Assembly (NCBI RefSeq): GCF_000311745.1
Contig: NZ_HE978531.1
Span: 641,179 to 690,333, forward strand
Direction: 5' to 3'
Origin: Anaerococcus obesiensis ph10
Lineage (GTDB): Bacteria > Bacillota > Clostridia > Tissierellales > Peptoniphilaceae
DNA: 49,155 bases
Part shown: positions 8,829-17,979 of the stretch, one piece after another
How the letters are laid out: each line of letters begins with the position of its first letter
Numbering within the stretch: position 1 is the stretch's first letter
The notes under the pieces: model-generated
What the model was told of the DNA's origin: nothing
What the model saw: the letters and a program-made list of their open reading frames with translations, nothing else
The model's database searches: none
Position numbers and translations under genes: made by a program

Positions 8829-9782
8829 CTAATTTATTTCCTTTAATTTTTTATATAGGTCAATTTGATCTTCACTTAAATTTTTTGGATTGTCGATAAG
8901 AATTTCTATATAAAGATCTCCAATTTTTCCTTTTAAATCCTTATAGCCCTTACCCTTAATCCTAATTTTGTTTCCAGCTTCAATTTTTTCTGGAATATTT
9001 ATTTTAAATTTTCCATTTGGACTATCGACAGTAATTTTTTCGCCAAAATAGGCATCCCAAGGAGAAATTCTTTCCTTTTTAATAATATCAAGCCCATCAA
9101 GCCTGTAAGTTGAATCTTCCTCAATTTCTACTGTCACATAAATATCAGCATTCAAATTATATTTTGAACCATCAATTTTTAATTTTTTTCCACTTGTCAT
9201 TCCACTTGGAACATTTATATTTATTTCTTTAATAGAATTTGTTTCTTTATCTTTAATTTTTAGCGTTCTAGATACGCCACTCATTGCTTCATCTAGTGAT
9301 ATATTAACCTTGGCTTTAATTTTTGATTTTTTATTTTTGGTAAAACCATTTTTAAAGCTTGAACCGAATCCTCCAAAATTTGTTGAAGAAGATCTTGAAG
9401 ATGCTCTTCCTCCACCAAACAAAGTTTCAAAAAAATCTGAAAATCCAGAGGAGCCTCCTGTACTACTTGTGTAGGTATAAGATCCGTTTCCTGCTCCAAA
9501 ATTTGAAAAAATATCTGAAAAACCATATTGAGAAGGGTCAAAATTTTGACCTTGACTAAAGTTTCCACTTTGTCCAAACATATCATATTGTTTTCTCTTA
9601 TTTTCATCAGACAAAACTTCGTAAGCTTCATTTATTTTTGCAAATTTTTTGCTGGCTTCTTTATCATCAGGATGAAGGTCAGGGTGGTATTTTTTTGCAA
9701 GCTTTCTATAAGCCTTTTTAATTTCATCAGCATTCGCTTTTTTATCTACACCTAATATTTCATAATAATCTTGATATTTCAT
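8829..9782 (-). CDS. DnaJ-like (CbpA-type) Hsp40 cochaperone
   Basis: The 317-residue protein has an N-terminal J domain (residues 4-68: [20 protein letters not shown], then [10 protein letters not shown] with the HPD motif that stimulates DnaK ATPase). A Gly/Phe/Ser-rich linker (about 70-150) and two beta-barrel C-terminal peptide-binding domains (about 155-305) follow. The CxxCxGxG zinc repeats of canonical DnaJ are absent, so it is of the CbpA class rather than the dnaK-operon DnaJ. It is the first gene of a dnaJ-clpB operon, with a promoter at 9824-9851 and a CtsR-like operator between promoter and start. The Shine-Dalgarno site is GGAGG. It probably feeds substrates to ClpB with DnaK. 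Confidence 0.93.
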   Translation of the reverse strand: MKYQDYYEILGVDKKANADEIKKAYRKLAKKYHPDLHPDDKEASKKFAKINEAYEVLSDENKRKQYDMFGQSGNFSQGQNFDPSQYGFSDIFSNFGAGNGSYTYTSSTGGSSGFSDFFETLFGGGRASSRSSSTNFGGFGSSFKNGFTKNKKSKIKAKVNISLDEAMSGVSRTLKIKDKETNSIKEININVPSGMTSGKKLKIDGSKYNLNADIYVTVEIEEDSTYRLDGLDIIKKERISPWDAYFGEKITVDSPNGKFKINIPEKIEAGNKIRIKGKGYKDLKGKIGDLYIEILIDNPKNLSEDQIDLYKKLKEIN

Positions 9783-9798
9783 AAAACCTCCATCAATT

Positions 9799-9815
9799 TC
9801 TGACCATCTTTGACC
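9799..9815 (-). promoter_or_regulatory. CtsR operator of the dnaJ-clpB operon
   Basis: On the minus strand GGTCAAAGATGGTCAGA matches the CtsR heptad direct repeat (GGTCAAA, 3-base gap, GGTCAAA) with one mismatch in the second heptad. It lies just downstream of the -10 box, where CtsR would block transcription until heat or protein stress releases it. The ctsR gene is not in the window. Confidence 0.8.
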
Positions 9816-9823
9816 TTAATCTT

Positions 9824-9851
9824 ACTATACTAAGTTTTGATTTGATTTCAA
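9824..9851 (-). promoter_or_regulatory. Promoter of the dnaJ-clpB operon
   Basis: On the minus strand there is a TTGAAA -35 (9846-9851), a 16-base spacer and a TATAGT -10 (9824-9829), of the housekeeping sigma type. The CtsR operator follows nine bases downstream. Confidence 0.7.
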
Positions 9852-9884
9852 GAATTATAAAAAATATTTTTGTCAATAAAATAA

Positions 9885-9922
9885 ATAAAAAATAAAGGAG
9901 ATAGAATTTTCATTCTACCTCC
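9885..9922 (-). terminator. Terminator of the repeat surface-protein gene
   Basis: The minus strand reads GGAGGTAGAAT, loop GAAA, ATTCTATCTCC (11-bp stem, one mismatch) followed by a T-rich tail, 25 bases after the surface-protein stop at 9948. Confidence 0.75.
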
Positions 9923-9947
9923 AAAAATTTTTGTTATTTTTAAGCAA

Positions 9948-12398
9948 TTATTTATTTATTTTTTGTTTTTTTCCTATTACAAAAAGTCCTAAACTTGAAA
10001 TAAGTATTAATATTACACTCACAAATGCAATTGAATTAACTCCTGTTTTTGGAGAATTTTTTGCTTTTGTTTTTGAATTATTGTTTGCACTAACTTTTAT
10101 TTCATTCTTTTTCCATTGAGCTACAAAAGTATGATCTTTTTCTACTTTATATTTATCTCCTGGTTTATAGTTTGAACCTTTCCAATACAAAAATGTATAA
10201 CCTTTTTTGCTAGGTGCTTGTGGAAGTGTGATATAATCGCCTTTTTTAATTTTCATAACTTTTGCTTTTGTATCACCATTCCAATTTCCTCCGTTAGGAT
10301 CTATTGTAATTGTAAATTCTTCAGTTACAACAGGAGGTATTTTTGCAATCCATTTAGCATAAACTGTAATATCTTTTGTAAGTTTTACTTGAGTGATTTT
10401 TTCTTTTAATTCTTTATCCTTATACCAGCCATCAAAAATAAAACCTTCTTTTTTTGGTAAATATTGATTTAAATCAATTATTGTATTTTCTTCTTTTGTT
10501 ATTGGTTTTATTTCTTCTGCTTTATCGGTATCAAATGTTAAGGTAAAATAATTTACTGGTTTTGGTGGTTGTTCTTTTTTTGTCCATTTAGCATAAACTG
10601 ATGTATCTTTTTCAATTTTTATTTGACTAACTTTATTATTAAGTCCTTCATCTAAATACCAACCGTCAAAAATATATCCTTCTTTTGCTGGTACATATTT
10701 TTCTAAATCAACTACTTTTCCTTCTGGACATATAATTGTATCTAGAGCAGAACCTCCATTTGTAATAAAATTCAAAGCAAACATTTTAGCTGGTGGTTGT
10801 TGTTTTGCTACCCATTTAGCATAAACTGTCATATCTTCACTAAGTTTTACTTGAGTAACTTTTTCTTTTAATTCTTTATCCTTATACCAGCCGTCAAATG
10901 TAAAACCGTCTTTTGTAGGTTTATATTGGTCAAGTTCAATTGTGCTATCTTGTGTTTTTGTAACTGAATTAATTTTACTTCCGCCGTTAGTTTCAAATTT
11001 TAAAGTTTTAAATTCAGGAGTTACAGTTAATGTTGGCATATCAAAAAATGCTTCTTTTTTATTTGCATTATATTTAATTGATGAACCAATAGCTCCCAAT
11101 TTTATTTTTTCTTTTGTCAATCCTTCAAAATCATATCCATCTTTTGGCGAAAAATTGATTTTTAACCTATACTGAATATCTGCTTGCAACTTTCCCTTAA
11201 CTGGTACAAATTTATCTTCGTTCTTATCGTATACCAAAAGCTCATAATTTGTCGGTCTTACACCATCAGTTTGACAATTAACTTGAATAGAATTTGCATC
11301 ATTACCTATTGCATAATTGTAAATTGTAAATGAAATTTCCTTAATATGCTTATTTTCAGCAGGATTAGGATCCTTAACTTCTACAATTGCAATTTTACTT
11401 GCCTTATAGTTCTCAGTTTCTTTGTATCTAACTTCGTATGTTCCAGCAGGAAGTCCAGATTGTTCCCCATTTGAACATTCTACAAACTCTCCATCTTGGA
11501 GACGATATTCCATCTTGTCAGTTGTTCCAGTAATTTTTCCGTCACTTGCTCCGATTACACTAGGTGCAACACTTTTTAAACCACTTGGCGCTTCTTTTCC
11601 AGCTTTTTGAATAACAAGATATTTTGTAAAGCTTCCTGTATATTTTCCTGTACCAGTTACAGTAACTTCATATTCCCCACTATCTTTAGGTTTTCCAGCA
11701 TCAAGGTTTCCTGTGCTACCATCTTTTACTTTATAAGAAACAGTATAATCGGTATCGCGTATCAATTCGCCACCAAATGTTGGTTCTTGCACTTGCTCAT
11801 TGTAGGTCTTATTCAAATCTGAAACAGGGATAAGAGTGTCAGTGATTTCTGTCTTTGCAGGTTTACTAATAGAATATTCTGGAGATGTTGCCCAAGAATA
11901 AGAAACATCATTACTCAAATTGACATTTCTATTTTTTCCCCAGCTTTTACCATCTACAGTAATGTTAATCCCTTTCTCATCCAGTACATATGTCTTTCCA
12001 TCATTTCCATCAATGCGCACTTGAATTTTATATTGATGGATGCCTTCTCCAAAAGAGCTATCAGGATTTTCATTCCATTTTCCATCGACTTTTTTATACC
12101 AAGCTCCTGTTCTATATTCAAATTTCGCTGGAGCGCCCTCTTTAATAGTAAATTTCGGTACAGAAAAATTTTTACCATACTTTGCAATATCGTTAGTGTT
12201 GGAAGTGGCAACAATATCCTTGATGATTACTCTCTCACCCGGAGTAACTTTCGTTATGCCTACACTCAAAAGAATCTCTTTGCTTGAAGAAGATGCATCT
12301 GTAACACGAATTCTAAGAGGCTTATTTTTACCTAAACTAGTAGGCGTACCAGAAACAACACCATCAGATGAAACTTTCAACCAGTCTGGCCCAGACAC
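9948..12398 (-). CDS. C-terminal part of a sortase-anchored repeat surface protein (frame-disrupted)
   Basis: This frame is open up to the G7 tract at 12424-12430 and continues the upstream 198-residue frame (12418-13014). No ribosome-binding site supports a separate start, and the listed first codon is a GTG inside a domain. In order: the rest of an Ig-like putative domain (SGPDWLKVSSDGVVSGTP); a second copy of the ~120-residue domain of the N-terminal part (EGAPAKFEYRTGAWYKK, then NVNLSNDVSYSWATSPEY); two beta-rich domains; and four InlB B-repeat/Flg_new (Listeria-Bacteroides) repeats marked FDGWY and VYAKW. The C-terminus has a wall-anchor signal: SPKTG, a hydrophobic helix and a KKQKINK tail. 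With one G fewer, the two parts would encode one protein of about 1,020 residues. Confidence 0.85.
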   Translation of the reverse strand: MSGPDWLKVSSDGVVSGTPTSLGKNKPLRIRVTDASSSSKEILLSVGITKVTPGERVIIKDIVATSNTNDIAKYGKNFSVPKFTIKEGAPAKFEYRTGAWYKKVDGKWNENPDSSFGEGIHQYKIQVRIDGNDGKTYVLDEKGINITVDGKSWGKNRNVNLSNDVSYSWATSPEYSISKPAKTEITDTLIPVSDLNKTYNEQVQEPTFGGELIRDTDYTVSYKVKDGSTGNLDAGKPKDSGEYEVTVTGTGKYTGSFTKYLVIQKAGKEAPSGLKSVAPSVIGASDGKITGTTDKMEYRLQDGEFVECSNGEQSGLPAGTYEVRYKETENYKASKIAIVEVKDPNPAENKHIKEISFTIYNYAIGNDANSIQVNCQTDGVRPTNYELLVYDKNEDKFVPVKGKLQADIQYRLKINFSPKDGYDFEGLTKEKIKLGAIGSSIKYNANKKEAFFDMPTLTVTPEFKTLKFETNGGSKINSVTKTQDSTIELDQYKPTKDGFTFDGWYKDKELKEKVTQVKLSEDMTVYAKWVAKQQPPAKMFALNFITNGGSALDTIICPEGKVVDLEKYVPAKEGYIFDGWYLDEGLNNKVSQIKIEKDTSVYAKWTKKEQPPKPVNYFTLTFDTDKAEEIKPITKEENTIIDLNQYLPKKEGFIFDGWYKDKELKEKITQVKLTKDITVYAKWIAKIPPVVTEEFTITIDPNGGNWNGDTKAKVMKIKKGDYITLPQAPSKKGYTFLYWKGSNYKPGDKYKVEKDHTFVAQWKKNEIKVSANNNSKTKAKNSPKTGVNSIAFVSVILILISSLGLFVIGKKQKINK

Positions 12399-12417
12399 TT
12401 TTGAAAAAGTATATGGT

Positions 12418-13014
12418 TTAGTTCCCCCCCTTTGCTCCGCTTGCCACAGAAAATGAAGTAATAGGCTTATTTACTAAATTTTCTCCAATGTCCCATTTGC
12501 CGTTTTTGACAAAAAGTAATGGAGAATCCGTTGAAGCTTTAATAACATATTCCGGAGATGTTGCCCAAGAATAAGAAACATCATTGCTCAAATTCACATT
12601 CACATTATTTCCCCAGCTTTTACCATCCACAGTAATGTTAAGACCGTTTTGATCCAGTACATGTGTTTTCCCATTCTGACCGTCAATGCGGACTTGAACT
12701 TTATATCTATAGGTTCCTTCTACGAAATAATTTTCTGTATTTAGTTCCCAATTTTCCCCATTTTTCTTATACCAAGCGCCCGTTCTATATTCAAATTTCG
12801 CTGGAGCACCCTCTTGAATAGTAAATTTCGGTACATAAATATTTTTGCCATACCCAGGAATATTATCAGTATCAGAAGTGGCAACAATAGTGTTAATTAC
12901 TGTACGTGTGTCTGACTCTTGAGCATAAGCAACTGCATTAAATAAACCAGATAGTACTAAGAGCATTGCCATGAGAAAACTAAATTTCTTGTTCCTAAAT
13001 TTTCTCCTTATCAT
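12418..13014 (-). CDS. N-terminal part of the same repeat surface protein
   Basis: The 198-residue frame starts at an ATG behind AAGGAGATGATA and encodes a signal peptide with an ...AYA cleavage site after residue 31. The first copy of a ~120-residue domain follows (about 38-160: VPKFTIQEGAPAKFEYRTG, then ITVDGKSWG, NLSNDVSYSWATSPEY), and then the start of an Ig-like domain (ITSFSVASGAKGG). It stops at 12418, directly after a run of seven G on the coding strand. Removing one G rejoins the frame to GGTKPYTFSKVSGPDWL, a good fit for the Ig-like domain, so the stop is a frameshift and not a natural end. As sequenced it would be secreted without an anchor. Confidence 0.85.
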   Translation of the reverse strand: MIRRKFRNKKFSFLMAMLLVLSGLFNAVAYAQESDTRTVINTIVATSDTDNIPGYGKNIYVPKFTIQEGAPAKFEYRTGAWYKKNGENWELNTENYFVEGTYRYKVQVRIDGQNGKTHVLDQNGLNITVDGKSWGNNVNVNLSNDVSYSWATSPEYVIKASTDSPLLFVKNGKWDIGENLVNKPITSFSVASGAKGGN

Positions 13015-13381
13015 ATTATCATCTCCTTATCATTTAATTTTATCTCCCGAATATAATATCGCTTATCCTAGTTTAATAATATTAACAGTAAATTTGGATA
13101 TTTAATCAGAAAGATTATAGTCAATGTACGCTACCAATTTATCTAGCTAAATTATTAGTCGAAACTCCACAAAACACAATCATGATAGCGTCACATTTGA
13201 TTAGATATATTATACTATATCTATAATTTTTATGGAATACTCTTATTAAAAAATTTTATAAAAATTATAATCAGAAATAACAAAATTTAAACGAAATGCC
13301 TTTGTAAATTTTATATATTTAATTTATCAAGCTTATTGATAAAACCATTTTGTCTATATTTAAAAACAATAATCTTCTTAC
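13015..13381. other. AT-rich upstream region of the surface-protein gene
   Basis: There is no open frame with a ribosome-binding site. The stretch holds the untranslated leader and presumably the promoter of the surface-protein gene. I could not single out convincing -35/-10 hexamers in this very AT-rich sequence. Confidence 0.4.
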
Positions 13382-13426
13382 AAAAAAAGTACCATTCCTA
13401 ATTCTTTATAAGAATTTAGAATGGTA
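13382..13426 (-). terminator. Strong terminator after the 13439-15529 gene cluster
   Basis: A long inverted repeat (TACCATTC...AATTCTT pairing with AAGAATT...GAATGGTA, 13390-13425) is followed on the minus strand by seven T. It closes the cluster of small genes read toward it. Confidence 0.85.
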
Positions 13427-13438
13427 TTTCTTAAAATT

Positions 13439-13633
13439 TTATTTTGCTATTTTTTGTAAAACTATAGATTCATAAGGTCTAAGTTTTAAATTTGCTTTTA
13501 AATTATTTTCTACATTAATATATAAGGAATTTTTATTTTGTTTAATCCATAGTTTTGTTTCAGAAAATCCGCCACAAGCCATATCTTCTAAAATGCTTAT
13601 TGAATTATCTAATTCATAAATAAATTTACACAC
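13439..13633 (-). pseudogene. Small 64-residue frame, probable gene fragment
   Basis: The frame starts with GTG (13631-13633), has no clear ribosome-binding site and begins 11 bases after the stop of the preceding gene. The sequence ends in NLKANLKLRPYESIVLQKI, which resembles the last strands of the C-terminal beta domain of some glycoside hydrolases. It is therefore more likely the tail of a lost larger gene than a full protein. It may still be translated as a short product. No function is assigned. Confidence 0.4.
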
Positions 13634-13644
13634 TTACTTATAAT

Positions 13645-14412
13645 CTAATAATCAAAAATTATAACAACTCCATGTTCAAGTGAAAATTCTGCTGCTTGCC
13701 ACAAAATAGAAAAGGCAAATTTTGCTAAAGATTCAGTATTATAAATTTGCTTTTCACAAACTTTTTCTAATCCTTTTTCTTTGCTATAAATTTTATCAAC
13801 AGGATAGCCTTCTGTTTTGCTCCATGAAATTATAGTATCTCTATCAGCCTTCCATTCAAAAGAATTATATACATTCAATTCATCAAGAAGCAAACGGCTT
13901 GTTGACAAAACACTTTTTTCTGAATTTGGCAAATAATAATCAAACATTATGTCCCTATCAATAGGTAGCCACCAACCATTTCCATCAAATAAGGATAGGC
14001 GAAAATCTTTTGTTTGAAGAAATTCTGATACAATGGGATGTTTATAAATATCAATATTTTTTTCCATTGTTTTTGGCAAGTCTTTGTGAGTATATTTTGA
14101 AGCAATATAAAGTAATAATGCGTTTAAAGCATCCCAATCTGGTTTGTCTGTATAATAAGGAGTAGTATCGTAATCCTCATTCCATATCGATTTAGAATTT
14201 ATTTCTAAACCTTTTTCAATAGCTTCTTTCCATCCAAGAACAATTTCTTTAGTTTCTTCTAAAGAAAGCTCTTCGTCATCTTCTCCATTTTCATCTTGAA
14301 CTCTTATAGTTTCATATTTCAATCCATTATCTTCAGCAAATTGTTGAATAACAGTTTTCCAATTATTCATATAATAGCGAATTAAAGTCCCAGCATATAC
14401 ATCAAGTCCCAT
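13645..14412 (-). CDS. Uncharacterised cytoplasmic protein (begins MGLDVYAGTL)
   Basis: The 255-residue acidic protein has no signal peptide or transmembrane helix. It starts MGLDVYAGTLIRYY, then has an acidic stretch (DENGEDDEELSLEET, residues 59-73) and tryptophan-rich motifs (DGNGWWLPI, FEWKADRDTI). The ATG lies behind AAGGAAG. It is in a run of minus-strand genes with a lipoprotein and a small membrane protein. I do not recognise a functional domain. The isolated, soluble, acidic character and the neighbours would fit an immunity-type protein, but nothing in the sequence proves that. Confidence 0.7.
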   Translation of the reverse strand: MGLDVYAGTLIRYYMNNWKTVIQQFAEDNGLKYETIRVQDENGEDDEELSLEETKEIVLGWKEAIEKGLEINSKSIWNEDYDTTPYYTDKPDWDALNALLLYIASKYTHKDLPKTMEKNIDIYKHPIVSEFLQTKDFRLSLFDGNGWWLPIDRDIMFDYYLPNSEKSVLSTSRLLLDELNVYNSFEWKADRDTIISWSKTEGYPVDKIYSKEKGLEKVCEKQIYNTESLAKFAFSILWQAAEFSLEHGVVIIFDY

Positions 14413-14490
14413 TGTAAATACTTCCTTTCGAATATATTTTTTATTTACAGCTTTTCTATCAGTTTCCTATCTAAAATATAGATTATTCTT

Positions 14491-15168
14491 CTATTTACCA
14501 TCCACAGATTCATACAATTTATCTATTTTTTCTTTAATCAAAGATTTATCAATAGAACTATCAGAAAAATAAAATAACTCTGTTTCTCCAATTTGATTTT
14601 TTTCTATATAACATTGAATAACACCTAAGGCTGACAATGTATAATAATTGACAACTCCTGTAGAAAATTCTTGATTGTCTGGATATATAAGTTTTGGAGT
14701 CTTTGCTATATTTAAAACTTCAATAATCATTTGACTTATCTTATCTGTTGTTATTTTGTTATTAGCATCATAAATAATTTCTATAGCCATAACGCTTTCA
14801 TCATATATAAATTTTTGACCGTATTTATCTTCTATAATTTGTTTTGCTTTATCAAAAAAATCATCTTTTTTCAAAATCGTAGCAAGGTATTCATCATTGC
14901 AGGCAAAGTGATATATATTATCATATATCAAATCCCTAACCTTAAACTTTATACCCTTATCATCTTCAAACATTCCCTCATTTTTTTGTCTATCAAATGA
15001 TTTGACAACTTTAAAATTATGTTCTGGATAAGCTTTATTCAAACACATAAGAATTCTTTGGTCAGTATCTTTTCCTGACAAAGGATTATCTTCATCTCTT
15101 TTTAGACCACAGCCAATAAATAGAGATATTAATATAACAGTTACCAATCCTAGTATAATTTTTTTCAT
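14491..15168 (-). CDS. Putative lipoprotein, uncharacterised
   Basis: The 225-residue protein has a type II signal peptide: MKK, a hydrophobic core, then the lipobox LFIGC with the lipidated cysteine at about residue 20. The mature part is soluble, mixed alpha/beta and rich in Lys and Asp, without a recognised domain. It is followed 78 bases later by the 255-residue gene and preceded by a small membrane protein gene, all on the minus strand. It would sit on the outer face of the membrane. Confidence 0.75.
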   Translation of the reverse strand: MKKIILGLVTVILISLFIGCGLKRDEDNPLSGKDTDQRILMCLNKAYPEHNFKVVKSFDRQKNEGMFEDDKGIKFKVRDLIYDNIYHFACNDEYLATILKKDDFFDKAKQIIEDKYGQKFIYDESVMAIEIIYDANNKITTDKISQMIIEVLNIAKTPKLIYPDNQEFSTGVVNYYTLSALGVIQCYIEKNQIGETELFYFSDSSIDKSLIKEKIDKLYESVDGK

Positions 15169-15253
15169 ATTTTATCCTTATTTTTATCGTTAATCCAAAA
15201 TTTCAAAATATTATTTTTTGTAAAATCATTATTGGTTTAAAATCAATTTTCCT

Positions 15254-15529
15254 TTAGTTATTTCTTTTTAAAATAGATACAGAGTTTATAGCTATAGACA
15301 AGATTACTAGAACCCATAATGCTTTACTCATTGTAGGCATAATGTCCATAAGAGATGCCCAGTCTTCTTTGACTACACGACTAGCTCCATCAAAATATAA
15401 TGCGCATACTGTTAAAGCTGTTAAAGACAAACTCAAAAATCTATATCCTTGTGCATTTTTATTTTTTATTGTTGCCATCACATTTAATACTGCAAATATT
15501 ATGGCACTTATTCCAAAAATTAACCACAT
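15254..15529 (-). CDS. Small membrane protein, uncharacterised
   Basis: The 91-residue protein has three predicted hydrophobic helices (about residues 2-19, 31-47 and 68-84) with a short conserved-looking link NKNAQGYRFLSLSLTALTV. An AAGGAGAAAGTT site precedes the ATG. The TM-rich protein and a lipoprotein next to it suggest a surface-located cluster, but no function can be read from sequence. Confidence 0.65.
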   Translation of the reverse strand: MWLIFGISAIIFAVLNVMATIKNKNAQGYRFLSLSLTALTVCALYFDGASRVVKEDWASLMDIMPTMSKALWVLVILSIAINSVSILKRNN

Positions 15530-15827
15530 AACTTTCTCCTTAACTTTCTATTTTTTTCTTCTCATTGGAATATTTACTTCCACACCCTATTCAAAAAAGC
15601 ATAGAGCCAATTATCCGTACATACTCATTTTTTCTTGTTTTTTGCAAATTTTTAGATATTTTTAAACCTATTAGTAAGTTTTTTAAGCTACTTTTTTATA
15701 TATTTATCTGTCCTTCTGTTTAAATTAGTTGTAGCCACGTTCTTATCTCTTTTGATTCATTATATTATTAAATTTGTGCATAGTAAATAGAATGTCATTA
15801 TATCAGTATGAAAATAAGGCTTTGCTT

Positions 15828-17063
15828 TTAATTAATTTTTTCTAAAACTTTGTTAAATTCATTAACTGAAGGTAATTTTCTAATATTTTTATTTAATGCC
15901 CAAAAGATAGCTACTAAAAATATAGTGAAAGATCCAATAAATATAGCCTTTGAACTTGATAAATATTCTCCTAAAACTCCACCAAATAAAGCGCCCACCG
16001 GTGCCATAAAAGTAGAAATTCCAACCATAGCCCCCATTGCAGAACCTATTTTTTTGCTTGGAACTATTATTTGAACCATAGTTTGAGCATAAACATTTAC
16101 GACTCCTACAACAAACCATCCAAGCCCATACAAAACTACTCCTATTTTTATATTATTTTGAAAATTAGAAAAAAGGATCCAAGCTAAAGCTACAATCATC
16201 ATTCCATAAATATATAATTTACCAAGAGAAATTTTTTTTAATTTTGGAAATCCAGCAAATAAAGACCCAAGTAAAAGACCTGCTCCCATTCCTGCAAGCA
16301 TTAAACTATAAAATATTTCATTTTGTGCAAAGGCAGGTAAAACTGCATTTATTGATGTAGCAGAAAAGTTAATAAAAACTATTCCAAGAACTAGGGCAAA
16401 AATTCTTGAATCTTTAAACAAATCAAGCCCATCTTTAAGAGATTTGAAGTGATTTTTTATTAGATTTTCTTTTGATTTTTCTTCTCTTTTTTGGGAATAG
16501 CTAAGTTTTTTTGATAAAAAACAAAATAAAATCCCAGTCAAAATAAAACTTATGGAATCAGCAAAAAAAGCTGTCATAAAACCACACAATGAAATTATAA
16601 AACCTGCAAGAGTATCAAAAATTGCATTTGATCCTTGATAAGCCATAGTCATCAAAGAATTTCCTGTAACAAGTTCTTTTTCAGATAAAATTTTTGGAAG
16701 TAGAGATATTTGACCTGGATAAACAAGTTGATTAATCAGAGAAATTAATGGCATTATTATCATTATGTGATAGACACTTAATTTTCCAAATTTATACAGA
16801 AATGGAATAATTAAAATCAATACTGCTTGAAAAAATTGAGATAAAATTAAAAACTTTTTCATATTAATTTTATCCAAAATTGGACTTAATAGTAATTGAA
16901 CTATTGCTGTTGATGAGGTAAGAAAAAGAGTAAGCCCCGAATAAATTGTAGACCCACTCATTTTATAAACCAAAAGAGTTGATGCAATCGCATATAGGCT
17001 ATCTCCAAAATTTGTTATTAGTCGCCCCAAGAGCAGGACATAAAAATCTTTGTTTTTAATCAT
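15828..17063 (-). CDS. Major facilitator superfamily exporter
   Basis: The protein has about 411 residues and 12 predicted transmembrane helices, with the N-terminal GRLITNFGDSLYAIASTLLVYKMSG segment typical of MFS drug or macrolide-type exporters (MefA-like). A central cytoplasmic loop carries KKLSYSQKREEKSKENLIK. I chose the fourth codon (ATG at 17061-17063) because AGGAGA abuts the first ATG. It is transcribed after an ArsR-type regulator with 84 bases between, including a perfect inverted repeat (17123-17144). The substrate is unknown. Confidence 0.85.
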   Translation of the reverse strand: MIKNKDFYVLLLGRLITNFGDSLYAIASTLLVYKMSGSTIYSGLTLFLTSSTAIVQLLLSPILDKINMKKFLILSQFFQAVLILIIPFLYKFGKLSVYHIMIIMPLISLINQLVYPGQISLLPKILSEKELVTGNSLMTMAYQGSNAIFDTLAGFIISLCGFMTAFFADSISFILTGILFCFLSKKLSYSQKREEKSKENLIKNHFKSLKDGLDLFKDSRIFALVLGIVFINFSATSINAVLPAFAQNEIFYSLMLAGMGAGLLLGSLFAGFPKLKKISLGKLYIYGMMIVALAWILFSNFQNNIKIGVVLYGLGWFVVGVVNVYAQTMVQIIVPSKKIGSAMGAMVGISTFMAPVGALFGGVLGEYLSSSKAIFIGSFTIFLVAIFWALNKNIRKLPSVNEFNKVLEKIN

Positions 17064-17122
17064 TTTTAACATTCTCCTTATATTTAACGTTTTGATTATT
17101 TTGACAGTTGTCTATTTTTTTA

Positions 17123-17144
17123 CCAGTAAGGATTAACTTACTGG
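17123..17144. promoter_or_regulatory. Inverted repeat between the ArsR-type gene and the MFS gene
   Basis: CCAGTAAG, six bases, CTTACTGG is a perfect 8-bp inverted repeat starting two bases before the regulator's stop codon. No U-run follows on the minus strand, so it is not a normal terminator for the operon. It may be an operator or a processing hairpin. Confidence 0.45.
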
Positions 17145-17146
17145 TT

Positions 17147-17575
17147 TTAAGATAATTTATAAATTTGTACTTGAAAACTTTCTTGGGTACCTTCATCTTC
17201 ACTATATTTTTTTATTAAATCATTTAATTCTTTTTCGAATGATTCGTAGGATTTGCTAGAAATTTTAAAAGAAAATACCTTCTCTTCTACGTTTTTATTA
17301 AATATTTCACTATTAGGAATAAAAGCCTTGGCTACAGGTAAAAAATATTTTTGAGTTATTCCATTAATAAGTTCCGTATCAACTACTTCTATAATATTAT
17401 TTTGTTCTAAAATTTTTAAGTGATAGTGAATTTTTGACCTACTAACCCCAAGAGCATCTGATAAATCTTGAGCATTTTTTGGACTAGTTCCTAAAGTCAT
17501 AATTATTTTAAGCCTTAAAGGATCGCTTACAATATTAATTTCTTCTAATGAATTTAAAATATGAACTTCTTTCAA
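17147..17575 (-). CDS. ArsR/HTH_20-type transcriptional regulator
   Basis: The 142-residue protein has a winged helix-turn-helix at about residues 14-80: DPLRLKIIMTLG, AQDLSDALGVSRSKIHYHLK and LEQNNIIEVVD are the typical helices of ArsR-type repressors. No Cys metal site is visible, so it is probably not a metal sensor. The start is TTG (17573-17575) with a good GGAGG site. A near-consensus promoter lies upstream. It precedes the MFS exporter gene and probably controls it. Confidence 0.85.
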   Translation of the reverse strand: MKEVHILNSLEEINIVSDPLRLKIIMTLGTSPKNAQDLSDALGVSRSKIHYHLKILEQNNIIEVVDTELINGITQKYFLPVAKAFIPNSEIFNKNVEEKVFSFKISSKSYESFEKELNDLIKKYSEDEGTQESFQVQIYKLS

Positions 17576-17604
17576 ACTACACCTCCATAACTTTATTGTC
17601 TATA

Positions 17605-17633
17605 ATTGTAACTTAAATTTACTCTACAGTCAA
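17605..17633 (-). promoter_or_regulatory. Promoter of the ArsR-MFS operon
   Basis: On the minus strand: TTGACT (17628-17633), a 17-base spacer, TACAAT (17605-17610), about 30 bases before the TTG start. Confidence 0.7.
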
Positions 17634-17979
17634 ATATTTTTGAACGTTAAATTTTATCATTAAAAAATAACCCTTTTTTCTAAAATCCAAGAGTTATTTC
17701 AAAATTCCTGTTAAATTTTAAATAATTTATTAGTAGATAAATATTTAGATAGAGTCCATAATATTATGTAAATTATCTTAGTACAGTATTCACTAATCAG
17801 CAAATTTAAACTTATATATTAATAGAATAATTTTTATTTAAATTTTTTCCAATATCTATCATTTATTTTCATCAAAAATATACAATCTATGCATAAATTA
17901 ATAATTTTTTATAATATTAAAATTCTTGTCTTTATATCATAGTTCTCTTAATAAAAAACAGTGAAAATAATTTATATAA

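Noticed and set aside
17123-17144. Inverted repeat as a terminator of the ArsR-type gene
   Set aside because: No U-run follows on the transcribed strand, and the exporter gene behind it has no clear promoter of its own.
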